Below, one piece after another: positions 6,943 through 15,598 of a stretch of 59,460 nucleotides of DNA. The notes under the pieces were generated by a model. It had not been told where the DNA came from. It worked only from the letters and a program-made list of their open reading frames with translations, and searched no databases. Every line of letters begins with the position of its first letter. Position 1 is the stretch's first letter. Source of the DNA: Bacillota bacterium. Its GTDB lineage: Bacteria; Bacillota; Bacilli; Alicyclobacillales; SLC66. The position numbers were made by a program, and so were the translations under genes. The stretch is from the NCBI GenBank assembly GCA_021820975.1, contig JAKADA010000012.1, positions 1 through 59,460 of the forward strand, read 5' to 3'.

Positions 6943-8823
6943 TTAGCGTGATAGTCGAAAAGGAACGGTAATCACTTTCACAGACTTATTGAAGACGAGC
7001 CATCCTAGTAAGAAACTACCAGTCTTATTATGCAACAAAGAGTGCCACCAACGACTTGTTAAAAACTGAGGGATAACGATTGTTAAGTGAGCCGAGTCAT
7101 GTTGGGTCAACTCGAATTCCACAAAACGTTGTAGTCGCTTGCCAACGGAACGATATTGCGAATGCATTACAATTAGTCGAATTCCAGAATTTAATTTTTC
7201 CCAGTCTGTTTCGATTTTTTCCGCCGCTTGTTTCATGCCATCCTCACTATCGGCGGTTACTACATGCACTGCAATCACGTTATCAAAATGTGTTACAGCA
7301 TATTGCAAGGCAGCAACAGAAGCTTTATTGACGGATGCAATAGGGACGATCGTTAACCCGGGATCGTCTTTATGAAAAGGAATATCAAAATTGTATTTGA
7401 GATTTAACTTTGTCTTATCATAATGCGTCTTTATCTTACTGAACAATAACACCATGAGAGGGATGCTGATAAGAACAATCCATGCACCATCGAAAAAACG
7501 CGTGATACCAAAAATTAAGCAAGCAGCTGCCGTTAACGTGACTCCAATGATACTACCGACAGCCGAGAGTACCCAATTGTATCCACGTTCACGAAATAGA
7601 CGGACAACCATTCCTAGTTGTGAGACTGTAAAAGTATAAAATACCGAAACACCATATAAGGCAATCAAACTACCAATTTTAGCATCGAATACAATGGTGA
7701 GCAAAAGTGAGATGGCCGTTAAAAAGAAAATTCCATTACTATAGACAAGACGGTCACCTTTATGAAGAATCCAGCGCGGCATGAAACCATCAATAGCCAT
7801 CGAGGACCATAAAGCTGGGCAACCTGTAAAAGCGGTATTGGCAGCAATGAGCAAAATGGCCATGGTCGATAGCGAGATAATAAAGCTGATGACATAACCG
7901 ATCCCATGTAAACCAAAAATGATCATGGATTCCTGCTGAATGAGCGGAAGATTAGGGTTGTACTGTAGTCCATGAATTAAAGCAAGGCCAGAAACGATTA
8001 AAAATAAGATGCTAAGCGTTCCAACAAGGGTAAGTAGTAATCGTTGTGCGCGTTTTGGCGACGGTTCTATAAATATAGGTACAGAATTCGATACAGCTTC
8101 AATCCCAGTCAATGCGCTACAACCATTAGCGAACATGCGTAAAAAGAGAAAAAGAGATATCCCGCTTACCGCTTGCATACCATGAATGGTTGGGAGATGA
8201 ATTTCACTTGGATGAAGAAGTCCATTAATGATGCCGGCACCGCCAAGAACTAAAATACTTACGATAAAGAGGTACGTGAATGGGACAAATAATTTTGCCG
8301 ATTCTCCAGTGCCTCGTAGGTTGATAACCATGATTAAAAGTGTGAATATAATATTAAACAATAGTTTATTATGCATGACGATAGGAACGAACGGAGCAAT
8401 AGCATCTACACCAGAAGCGATGGAGACAGCAACAGTCAGTGTATAGCCTACGATCAACGTAGCGGCTGCAGATAATCCCCAATATCTTCCAAGGTCGTGT
8501 AGCCCGATGGCATAGGCTCCGCCACCCATCGGATAATGTTTGATAATGTTTTGATACGCTAAAAACAACAAGAAGGCAAGAGCAGCAACAATTAATGTTC
8601 CAATGAGGGAAAACCCAAGCACATTAGATACATAGGTAGCCGAGGCGCCAACACCGATGATGGATGCTAGGATGAATTCCATCTGATCTGTCGCATAGGC
8701 GACACTCGAAAGTGCATCCGGTGTTAAAATTGCCATACCGCGGAAAATACCGATTTTTACGTGACTGTTTTCCCGAGTTTTTAGCGGTTTCCCGACAAGT
8801 ACACGTTTTATGCCGTCGATCAT
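6943..8823 (-). CDS. kimA: KimA/YdaO-type APC permease (probable potassium importer)
   Basis: About 626 residues: 12 hydrophobic helices of the amino acid-polyamine-organocation fold, with TPDALSSVAYATDQ in helix 1 and MGGGAYAIGLHDLGRYWG, then a cytosolic C-terminal domain of alpha/beta (universal-stress-like) type. This layout matches B. subtilis KimA, a high-affinity potassium/proton symporter inhibited by c-di-AMP. The ATG at 8823 has AGGGGA nine bases upstream; a TTG at 8850 is less likely. The leader is only about 30 bases, so the c-di-AMP riboswitch that controls kimA in B. subtilis is absent. An amino acid substrate cannot be excluded. Confidence 0.75.
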   Translation of the reverse strand: MIDGIKRVLVGKPLKTRENSHVKIGIFRGMAILTPDALSSVAYATDQMEFILASIIGVGASATYVSNVLGFSLIGTLIVAALAFLLFLAYQNIIKHYPMGGGAYAIGLHDLGRYWGLSAAATLIVGYTLTVAVSIASGVDAIAPFVPIVMHNKLLFNIIFTLLIMVINLRGTGESAKLFVPFTYLFIVSILVLGGAGIINGLLHPSEIHLPTIHGMQAVSGISLFLFLRMFANGCSALTGIEAVSNSVPIFIEPSPKRAQRLLLTLVGTLSILFLIVSGLALIHGLQYNPNLPLIQQESMIIFGLHGIGYVISFIISLSTMAILLIAANTAFTGCPALWSSMAIDGFMPRWILHKGDRLVYSNGIFFLTAISLLLTIVFDAKIGSLIALYGVSVFYTFTVSQLGMVVRLFRERGYNWVLSAVGSIIGVTLTAAACLIFGITRFFDGAWIVLISIPLMVLLFSKIKTHYDKTKLNLKYNFDIPFHKDDPGLTIVPIASVNKASVAALQYAVTHFDNVIAVHVVTADSEDGMKQAAEKIETDWEKLNSGIRLIVMHSQYRSVGKRLQRFVEFELTQHDSAHLTIVIPQFLTSRWWHSLLHNKTGSFLLGWLVFNKSVKVITVPFRLSR

Positions 8824-8861
8824 GTGATGGTGTCCCCTATTCTGTTGCAAATATCAAACCC

Positions 8862-8889
8862 AATATACCATTTTCGCCAGCATTGTCTA
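8862..8889 (-). promoter_or_regulatory. Candidate promoter of the kimA-like gene
   Basis: TAGACA (8884-8889) and TATATT (8862-8867) on the minus strand are 16 bases apart, with the expected transcript start about 30 bases before the ATG. Confidence 0.5.
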
Positions 8890-8920
8890 GTTGGCCTAAA
8901 TTGCAAAGGAGATTGATCTT

Positions 8921-9874
8921 TTGAATGCATCAGATATTGCGCAATGGGGCTTACTTTTGAAGACTAATGTTCAACAAGTGATTGTTGGAAAAGATGATAC
9001 GATCGATCTTTTTTTGATATCCTTGATAGCTTCGGGACATGTTTTATTAGAAGATGTTCCAGGTACAGGAAAAACGATGATGGCTAAGGCTTTTGCTAAA
9101 TCTCTTGCTTGTTCCTTTAAACGTGTGCAATTTACGCCGGATTTACTTCCAAGTGATCTTACAGGTATTCATTTTTATAATCAACAAGCAGGACAGTTTC
9201 AATTTCGACAAGGCCCTTTATTTACGCAAATTCTTCTCGCAGATGAGATCAATCGCGCAACACCGCGTACGCAATCCAGCTTGCTTGAATGTATGGAAGA
9301 ACGTCAAATCACAATAGATGGTGAAACACATTTTCTTGAGCGACCTTTTATGGTTATTGCCACGCAAAATCCTATCGAAAATCAAGGCACATTTCCACTT
9401 CCTGAAGCACAATTGGATCGTTTTCTTCTAAAAATTCCTATGCAGTATCCGACTACACAAGAAGGTATTGATATTCTTAAGCGTTTTAAAAAGGATGCTC
9501 CATTCGATACGCTGTTAAGTGTCATGGACGTAAAGACTATTCTTGCTATGCAGGAATACTTCTGTAAGGTAACTGTTTGTGAAGAATTGATGTCTTACAT
9601 AGTGAACATTGTGGAACGAACGCGATCCCATCCCGATGTTATTTTGGGTGTGAGTCCTCGTGGCAGCTTGGCATTATTGCATGCATGTCAGGCGTACGCT
9701 GCCTTAAAAGGGCGCGATTTCATTACACCTGATGATGTGTTGTTTTTGGCTAAACCTGTATTGGCTCATCGGTTGTTGTTAAGCGCAACATCACGGATTC
9801 ATGATCATCATGCTGATCGTGTTATCGATAGTATCCTTCAAACAACACCTGTCCCTTCGGAAATTATGGGGTAG
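8921..9874 (+). CDS. MoxR-family AAA+ ATPase
   Basis: A 317-residue ATPase with Walker A (EDVPGTGKTMMAKA), Walker B (LLADEINRATPRTQSSLLE), sensor 1 (MVIATQNPIENQGT) and LPEAQLDRFLLK. MoxR proteins act as chaperone-like factors in assembly or metal insertion, typically working on a DUF58 partner that carries a von Willebrand-like fold. That partner is the next gene. The TTG start has AAAGGAGA seven bases upstream. It is the first gene of a three-gene operon that converges on serA. Confidence 0.9.
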   Translation: MNASDIAQWGLLLKTNVQQVIVGKDDTIDLFLISLIASGHVLLEDVPGTGKTMMAKAFAKSLACSFKRVQFTPDLLPSDLTGIHFYNQQAGQFQFRQGPLFTQILLADEINRATPRTQSSLLECMEERQITIDGETHFLERPFMVIATQNPIENQGTFPLPEAQLDRFLLKIPMQYPTTQEGIDILKRFKKDAPFDTLLSVMDVKTILAMQEYFCKVTVCEELMSYIVNIVERTRSHPDVILGVSPRGSLALLHACQAYAALKGRDFITPDDVLFLAKPVLAHRLLLSATSRIHDHHADRVIDSILQTTPVPSEIMG

Positions 9875-9889
9875 GGAGGTGGCATTAGC

Positions 9890-10963
9890 ATGGATATTCG
9901 TTTCCTTTTCTTGATTGCTATCGTTTTGTATCTTGCCCAAAATTTTACTTTTCGCCGGTTTGGTCTATCAAAGATTCAGTATACTCGGCGTTTTAGCGAT
10001 CCGTATGTGTATGCAGGACAAGACGTTGAATTAATTGAGTTCCTAGAAAATGACAAATGGTTGCCTCTTCCGTGGTTAACTATTGAATCGCTATTTCCCT
10101 CCGGTCTGCACTTTGCGAATGCAAGTGCTTTGCATAGCGTGATTGGTGAAGATCTGCAACACCACCAAAGCCTTTTTACGTTAGCTCCTTATACAAGAGT
10201 TACTCGCCGGCATAAGATTACATGTATACAACGTGGGGTGTATGGGTTACAAGAACCTACATTAACGTGTGGTGATTTGTTTGGTGCTACATCTCCGTTC
10301 CTCAAAGTACAGGTGGATTCTAAACTTATCGTTTATCCTGCCATTTTATCAAATGCTGATATGCCAATTGAGTTCCATAGTTGGCAAGGTGAAATTACTG
10401 TACGTCGATATAGCATTCAGGATCCTTTTACTTTTTCTGGAATACGCGATTATACTGACGGTGATCCACAAAATCAAATACATTGGGCTGCTTTTGCTCG
10501 TACGGGCAAGTTGCAAGTATATCGCCACGAGACTACGGCAGATTACCGTATTATGATCTTGATTAATTTTGAAATTACAGAAGAAATGTGGGATATGGTC
10601 ACGGACAATGATCTGCTTGAACGTGGTTTATCGTATGCAGCTACACTCACAAAAAACGCAATCGCTAACGGGCTTCTCGTCGGATTTGCCAGTAACGGTA
10701 TGGTGAAATCAGATGTTACCAATATGCCTTATCTCACCCCGTGTGGAGGGCAAGAATACCTGCATATCATTTTAACCACATTGGCTACCATGATTATGCG
10801 GTGTGGTTGCAGTTTTCGTACCCTAATGGAACAAGAATTGCGAACTTATCATTCCCCGACAGATTATCTCATTTTGTCTGCCCATTTCAGTGAAGATATT
10901 TTAGTTCAAAAGAACAATTTGGAAGCGGCCGGTCACTCCGTAACTTGTTTTCACTTACAGTGA
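9890..10963 (+). CDS. DUF58 protein, MoxR partner
   Basis: A 357-residue protein with one N-terminal hydrophobic segment and the DUF58 signature DPFTFSGIRDYTDGDPQNQIHW followed by RTGKLQVYRHE (positions about 183-218). DUF58 proteins of MoxR operons resemble proteins with a vWA fold and are thought to be membrane-anchored partners of the ATPase. GGGAGG precedes the ATG at 9890. It starts 15 bases after moxR, consistent with one transcript. The precise client in the cell is unknown. Confidence 0.85.
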   Translation: MDIRFLFLIAIVLYLAQNFTFRRFGLSKIQYTRRFSDPYVYAGQDVELIEFLENDKWLPLPWLTIESLFPSGLHFANASALHSVIGEDLQHHQSLFTLAPYTRVTRRHKITCIQRGVYGLQEPTLTCGDLFGATSPFLKVQVDSKLIVYPAILSNADMPIEFHSWQGEITVRRYSIQDPFTFSGIRDYTDGDPQNQIHWAAFARTGKLQVYRHETTADYRIMILINFEITEEMWDMVTDNDLLERGLSYAATLTKNAIANGLLVGFASNGMVKSDVTNMPYLTPCGGQEYLHIILTTLATMIMRCGCSFRTLMEQELRTYHSPTDYLILSAHFSEDILVQKNNLEAAGHSVTCFHLQ

Positions 10964-10994
10964 CGCCTTGAGAAGGAAGGAATGACTTATCAAC

Positions 10995-12275
10995 GTGTCG
11001 CGATGGTTCATGATGTGGTTTGCTTCCTGTGTGAAGCTTGTCGTTTTTCTACCGGCATTTTTACTCCTACAAGTACTGTCTTTAAAAAATCCTCAAGTAT
11101 CTCTTGGTATCTTAATGTGGTCCATGCCATGTACTGTATTTTTTGGTGTGATAATTACAGATATTGGACTTAGACAAAAAATCGGCTTGTCTTTAGGGGC
11201 TGGTTTCGTTCTAAGTACCTTGTTGGTGTGGTGGCTTCATGGTACACCTTTCTGGCTGTATGAACTATGCTTTATCATGTCTTATCTATTTGGTTGGCAC
11301 ACGGTACAAAGTCACCAGCTATCGCTTCACGTAGGCTTCTATGTGACTGGAGGCATTTTGTATTTTATCGCCGCCACCATTTTACAAAGTAGGGTACACA
11401 TCCCTATACTGTTTGCGATTTTAAGTATAGGTGCCATAGTGATGATATGTGCTGTCTTCTTTGATCTTAATCAAAGTGCATTGCATGAGACATCAGCAGC
11501 CAATGGCCATTTTTTGGTTCCGTCACAACGCGCAAAATTTCAAAATCGTTTATATACATTCGTTTTACTTGCTGTGATTTTGTTTCTTGCTTTATTAAAT
11601 ACGTTGCGCCAATTTGTGTTGATGGTGGTGCATATTGTATTCATTTGGATTATGCAATTTTTCTTATTTTTGATGCGCGCTTTTACACCAAGGGTTGTAA
11701 AGACTCAAAAAGTTTCAAAACATCCTATACACAGTACACAACATGTTGTTGTGTCTCATAGTTCCGTGTGGGCGGGATGGCACATCATCATGACGGTTAT
11801 TGCTGTTGCCACAACGATTACCTTGTTGACGTATGTGTTGTTTCGTTTTGGGCAATGGGTACGACGTTTATGGCATAGTATACAACAGTATCTAGCGAAA
11901 ATTGGCTCGCAGGAGTTTGGTTATACCGATGAGGTTGAAGTGATGGAACGACACAAAAATGCGCGAAAAAAAAGATCGCGAGGATCTCGTCATCGTTTTC
12001 TTGAGGTACCATGGAAGGACCTTATATCATCGCAAGAGCGTATACGATTTTTATATCGACACGTAGTCTCTCATGCTGTTAAAGAAGGTTATCTCTTTCG
12101 AGCATCAGCGACCCCAAAAGAAATCTTGCATGATGTGATCAACAGGACGGATGAACCTAATCGTAAAGAAGTTGCTTCCGCATTATTGGATGCCTATGAT
12201 GCCGTACGTTATGGTGAGAAGTCATGGCCGGATGATGATGTATCGTTTCTGCATTCCCATTGGTTTAAAGAGTAA
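10995..12275 (+). CDS. Multi-pass membrane protein with C-terminal DUF4129-like domain
   Basis: A 426-residue protein with about six to seven hydrophobic helices in the first 290 residues, then a basic cytosolic linker (RHKNARKKRSRGSRHR) and a helical tail with SATPKEILHDV, typical of the DUF4129 domain at the end of MoxR operons. In relatives this gene often carries a transglutaminase domain as well; none is seen here. The GTG at 10995 lies 14 bases after GGAAGG, a rather long spacer, so the start is uncertain; ATG 11010 is an alternative. Last gene of the moxR operon. Confidence 0.75.
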   Translation: MSRWFMMWFASCVKLVVFLPAFLLLQVLSLKNPQVSLGILMWSMPCTVFFGVIITDIGLRQKIGLSLGAGFVLSTLLVWWLHGTPFWLYELCFIMSYLFGWHTVQSHQLSLHVGFYVTGGILYFIAATILQSRVHIPILFAILSIGAIVMICAVFFDLNQSALHETSAANGHFLVPSQRAKFQNRLYTFVLLAVILFLALLNTLRQFVLMVVHIVFIWIMQFFLFLMRAFTPRVVKTQKVSKHPIHSTQHVVVSHSSVWAGWHIIMTVIAVATTITLLTYVLFRFGQWVRRLWHSIQQYLAKIGSQEFGYTDEVEVMERHKNARKKRSRGSRHRFLEVPWKDLISSQERIRFLYRHVVSHAVKEGYLFRASATPKEILHDVINRTDEPNRKEVASALLDAYDAVRYGEKSWPDDDVSFLHSHWFKE

Positions 12276-12280
12276 AAGGA

Positions 12281-12319
12281 GGGCTGCTCCAAAAGTCAAA
12301 AAGAGACTTGGAACAGCCC
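12281..12319. terminator. Terminator shared by the moxR operon and serA
   Basis: GGGCTG...CCAA pairs with TTGG...CAGCCC across a short A-rich loop, lying between two convergent genes. The T-run is weak on the plus side and better on the minus side (CCTCCTTTT). Confidence 0.6.
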
Positions 12320-12332
12320 GTTTACTTAGGGA

Positions 12333-13922
12333 TTACAAAGGTAATTCAATGTATTTGACGCGTAAGATTCCGTTTGTGCTTTCAATTTCATGGACATGCT
12401 CGTCGGCAACAGCACGATCTACTGCAATCACCATAAGTGCTTGACCGCCTTCATTGACACGTCCAACTTGCATAGAAGCAATATTGATACCAGCTTTTCC
12501 GAGTACACTTCCTACGCTACCGATAATACCTGGTACGTCATGATGCCATGTTGTAACGAGGTAATCGGATGGGGAAATGTCCAGTGGATACCCGCCGATG
12601 TCAACTATGCGGATGCCAAGTCCCTTAATGTACGTGCCAGCCACAGTGACCGATTCTGTGTCACCGACGAGTGTCACACGGATATGGTTTCCGTACGTTT
12701 GATTACGAGGTATTTTTGTTTCTGATACATCAATACCTATTTCTTCTGCCAACAAGGCGACACTAATCAAGTGAACTTCTTCACCATAATGTTGTTGTAA
12801 AATACCTTTTAATGTGGCACGTGTAATGGGATCCACTTGCAATTGAGATGGTTCACCTTCGTACTGAATTTGTACGCTTTGAACGCCTTGTTGCATGACT
12901 TGTGCTGCGAGACTACCTAATACTTCGCCAAGATCAGCGAAAGGCTGGATTTGTTGGCGAAGTTCTGCTGGTAAAGAGGGTAGATTGACTGTATGCGGAT
13001 AGACTCCGCCACGTAAAAGTTGCACAATGCCTCCTGCTACGTCGACCGCAACATTGATTTGTGCCTCATTTGTTGATGCCCCAAGATGTGGTGTGGCGAT
13101 AACTTGAGGATACTGAAGCAATGGGTGATCAATGGGAGGTTCCTTTTCAAAAACGTCAAAAGCCGCCCCTTGAACAATGCCATCATCAAGTGCTTTGCAT
13201 AAGGCCATTTCATCAATGATCCCACCACGCGCGCAATTGATGATGCGTACGCCTTTTTTCATGCGTGATAATTCTTTTTCCCCGATGAGGTGATGTGTTT
13301 CTTTCGTTAGGGGGGTATGCACCGTAATAAAATCAGCTTTTGTAATAACATCTTCGAGTGTGCCTGCTTTTACGCCGAGTTTTTCTGCACGAGCTGGCGT
13401 CAAAAAAGGATCGTAGGCAATGACATGCATGGAAAATACCTGAGCCCGTTTTGCAACTTCTGCACCAATTCTTCCTAGACCCACGATGCCGAGAACTTTA
13501 TCGCGCAGTTCTGCGCCAACAAATTTGTTTCGTTCCCAGCGACCATCTAACAATGATTTTGTGGCTTGCGGAATATGGCGAGCAAGGGCCATCATCATAG
13601 CAAAACTGAACTCTGCCGTTGTAATCGTATTGCCATCAGGAGCATTGATAACGAGAATACCAGCTTTTGTCGCCGCACGGACGTCGATATTGTCAACACC
13701 TACGCCTGCACGACCGATGACTTTTAGGTTTTTTGCAGCCGTAATGATATCTGCGGTCACTTTGGTTTGGCTACGTACTAAGAGCGCGTCGTAATCACCG
13801 ATTATTTCAATAATTTCAGTAGCGGGAATACCGATTTTTAAATCCACTTGCATATCTGTAGCTTCAAACAGTTGTGCGAGCCCTTCTTCGGATAAGGGAT
13901 CAGTGACGAGGATTTTTGGCAT
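12333..13922 (-). CDS. serA: D-3-phosphoglycerate dehydrogenase
   Basis: First enzyme of serine biosynthesis: oxidises 3-phosphoglycerate to 3-phosphohydroxypyruvate with NAD. The 529 residues match the long, ACT-containing type. Seen in order: VRSQTKV, the NAD-binding GLGRIGAEVAKRAQ, NCARGG, the catalytic-region ATPHLGAST, an intervening domain, and a C-terminal ACT domain (VPGIIGSVGSVLGKAGINIA) that may sense serine. The ATG at 13922 is preceded by AGGAGG with a seven-base spacer. Expression is controlled by the T-box leader upstream. It converges with the moxR operon. Confidence 0.95.
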   Translation of the reverse strand: MPKILVTDPLSEEGLAQLFEATDMQVDLKIGIPATEIIEIIGDYDALLVRSQTKVTADIITAAKNLKVIGRAGVGVDNIDVRAATKAGILVINAPDGNTITTAEFSFAMMMALARHIPQATKSLLDGRWERNKFVGAELRDKVLGIVGLGRIGAEVAKRAQVFSMHVIAYDPFLTPARAEKLGVKAGTLEDVITKADFITVHTPLTKETHHLIGEKELSRMKKGVRIINCARGGIIDEMALCKALDDGIVQGAAFDVFEKEPPIDHPLLQYPQVIATPHLGASTNEAQINVAVDVAGGIVQLLRGGVYPHTVNLPSLPAELRQQIQPFADLGEVLGSLAAQVMQQGVQSVQIQYEGEPSQLQVDPITRATLKGILQQHYGEEVHLISVALLAEEIGIDVSETKIPRNQTYGNHIRVTLVGDTESVTVAGTYIKGLGIRIVDIGGYPLDISPSDYLVTTWHHDVPGIIGSVGSVLGKAGINIASMQVGRVNEGGQALMVIAVDRAVADEHVHEIESTNGILRVKYIELPL

Positions 13923-14009
13923 GAGAAAACCTCCTATGGCACGATTCATCGCGCATGATATTGGTGATACGAGACATGGTGAAGATCATGAAAGCGCGTA
14001 ACAACAAGA

Positions 14010-14285
14010 AGAGCTACTGCCCCATGTACAAATTGAGGGGCAAGCAGCTCTTGTGCTCGCGGTACCACCCTGAGTTCTGCCTACTTCCCAGTAGGCAGCT
14101 TAGTCGGTTTTCTACCGACACGAATAACGTTCGTATCACGTAACCACATACTGGCATGATGTAAATCATGCGTTCATGGTTCACTCCGGAATGCTAAGTC
14201 AGATAATAAAGCATCGGTTCGCAGCATACACCGACTCTCTGAAGCCGTATCATCGACCATTTTCCATCGTCGCTTTGCGTATTTG
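14010..14285 (-). promoter_or_regulatory. T-box riboswitch of serA (probably serine-specific)
   Basis: The minus strand has the invariant T-box core AGGGTGGTACCGCG (14058-14071). A long stem I lies upstream with the AGAGAGTCGG...GAACCGA distal motif (near 14211-14242). Downstream is an intrinsic terminator: arms at 14010-14023 and 14037-14050, then a T-rich stretch. The codon AGC at 14193-14195, followed by A on the 3' side of stem I, is the likely specifier and would read uncharged tRNA-Ser. T-box leaders bind uncharged tRNA and then form the antiterminator, so serA rises when serine is short. Confidence 0.93.
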
Positions 14286-14297
14286 CGATTTTTTCAG

Positions 14298-14326
14298 AGA
14301 ATACTATATATATTGAGTATCGTCAA
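14298..14326 (-). promoter_or_regulatory. Promoter of the serA T-box leader
   Basis: TTGACG (14321-14326) and TATTCT (14298-14303) on the minus strand with a 17-base spacer. It overlaps the 5' region of the divergent sirtuin gene, so the two transcripts start back to back. Confidence 0.7.
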
Positions 14327-14336
14327 GAGGATGGAT

Positions 14337-14984
14337 ATGAATTTGAATAAAAATTCACAAATAAAAAATATCGTAGCTATTACAGGGGCGGGTATTAGCA
14401 CCGCAAGTGGTCTGCCCACGTTGTCGGCAAAGTTTCATCATCGACCTTTACATGAACTCTTTCAATTGTCTCAAGCTATACACCATCTTGACGAATATCA
14501 AGGACTTTACCGTGCGCTAATGACACAATGGCTTACTGTAAAGCCAAATGCTGCGCATCATGCACTTGCGCAATATGGTATACGTGTTATTACGCAAAAT
14601 ATTGATGGTTTGCATGAATTGGCAGGTAGTAAGCGAGTATTGTCTCTTCATGGTTCATTAACAAGAGCCCGTTGTCTTTCATGTCAAACAAAAATCCACA
14701 TCAATACACTGCCGATAGTACCGATTTGGCGGTGTGGTATCTGCGGTGAATTGATGTGGCCAGATCTTGTTTTAGAAGGGCAATCTGTTCGCCATTTTGC
14801 ACAAGCTGTCAATTGGGTGAGTACCTGTGATATTTTATTGATTATTGGAACTCGTTTAAAAATGTACCCAGTTAATCAATTGCCTTTCGTAGCCAAAGCG
14901 AATCATGCAAAAATCTATAGTGTAGAAGAAAATGCGGAAAAAGCCTTACCTGCTTTGCTTCAAACAATCACATCACCAGCGTGA
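14337..14984 (+). CDS. Divergent Sir2-family (sirtuin) NAD-dependent deacylase
   Basis: A 215-residue sirtuin. Seen: the NAD loop AITGAGISTASGLP, TQNIDGLHELAG, the catalytic His in LSLHGSL, two Cys pairs for structural zinc (CLSC and CGIC), and a late IIGTRLKMYPVN. The usual PDFR after GAGxSxxSGIP is replaced by PTLS, and the usual RPDVVxFGE is WPDLVLEGQ. These changes affect NAD and acyl-substrate contacts, so substrate choice or activity may differ. ATG 14337 follows AAGAGG by six bases; 14331 is possible. It overlaps a small convergent gene by 12 bases. Confidence 0.8.
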   Translation: MNLNKNSQIKNIVAITGAGISTASGLPTLSAKFHHRPLHELFQLSQAIHHLDEYQGLYRALMTQWLTVKPNAAHHALAQYGIRVITQNIDGLHELAGSKRVLSLHGSLTRARCLSCQTKIHINTLPIVPIWRCGICGELMWPDLVLEGQSVRHFAQAVNWVSTCDILLIIGTRLKMYPVNQLPFVAKANHAKIYSVEENAEKALPALLQTITSPA

Positions 14985-15137
14985 TTTGAACGATGCGGTA
15001 ACCACCGCAATAACTAAAAATATGGCTCCCAAAACTAAATAAATAGGCACAAGAACATGCCATGAAGAGGACATTAAAACACTAAATATGGAGATGATGA
15101 GACACATCACTGCTACGGCTGAATAATATTTGATCAT
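14973..15137 (-). CDS. Small two-helix membrane protein (54 residues)
   Basis: Starts MIKYYSAVAVMCLIISIFSV, has two hydrophobic helices separated by a short SSSWHVLVP loop, and ends in FKSRW. AAGGAGG stands at a proper distance before the ATG (15137), which makes a real gene likely despite its size. I do not recognise a family. It overlaps the convergent sirtuin gene by 12 bases at its 3' end. Confidence 0.65.
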   Translation of the reverse strand: MIKYYSAVAVMCLIISIFSVLMSSSWHVLVPIYLVLGAIFLVIAVVTASFKSRW

Positions 15138-15205
15138 TCGAATCCTCCTTAAAGATACCCTTTATCTCCTAAATCATAGCATGCTTTATTGATAATGAGC
15201 GTTTG

Positions 15206-15532
15206 TTAAGAACCGTTTTTTTGTACAAAATCAGTCAATTTCGCATAAATTCGTTCCGCAAAGTCAAAGGGGCTTTCAGTAGGTGATGCAGGTTCCTCCA
15301 TAATCAGTGATATACAGCGATCAAATAATAACTTTGCTTGTTCATAGGTAGGCATTGTAAATGGATCTTGTTCAAAAGCTTCGTCTGGATCAAATACGTA
15401 AACCTCATATATGTCATGCAAAACATGCATATCAACATCAAATGTTCTTAATTCACCTTCAATCGCTTTCGAAACGACAACACGTTCGACCAATGTCCGT
15501 TCATTACGCACAAAGAATCCACCCTTTCCCAT
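15206..15532 (-). CDS. Hypothetical acidic protein (108 residues)
   Basis: A soluble protein beginning MGKGGFFVRNERTLVERVVV and rich in Asp and Glu (VFDPDEAFEQDPF, MEEPASP). A beta-rich first half is followed by helices. No family is recognised. It diverges from the leucyl aminopeptidase gene with 66 bases between starts. A TATACT element about 25 bases upstream on the minus strand may be its -10. The SD is weak, and a longer frame exists upstream, so the start is uncertain. Confidence 0.6.
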   Translation of the reverse strand: MGKGGFFVRNERTLVERVVVSKAIEGELRTFDVDMHVLHDIYEVYVFDPDEAFEQDPFTMPTYEQAKLLFDRCISLIMEEPASPTESPFDFAERIYAKLTDFVQKNGS

Positions 15533-15598
15533 CGCCTGCACAGGCACGCCCAAAAAGAGTATACTAAATATGACATGTGAATTTGAAGGAGGTTTGTT

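Noticed and set aside
13990-14005. TGAAAGCGCGTAACA as a cre site for CcpA
   Set aside because: It has one base too many for the cre consensus and lies within the T-box leader after the terminator.
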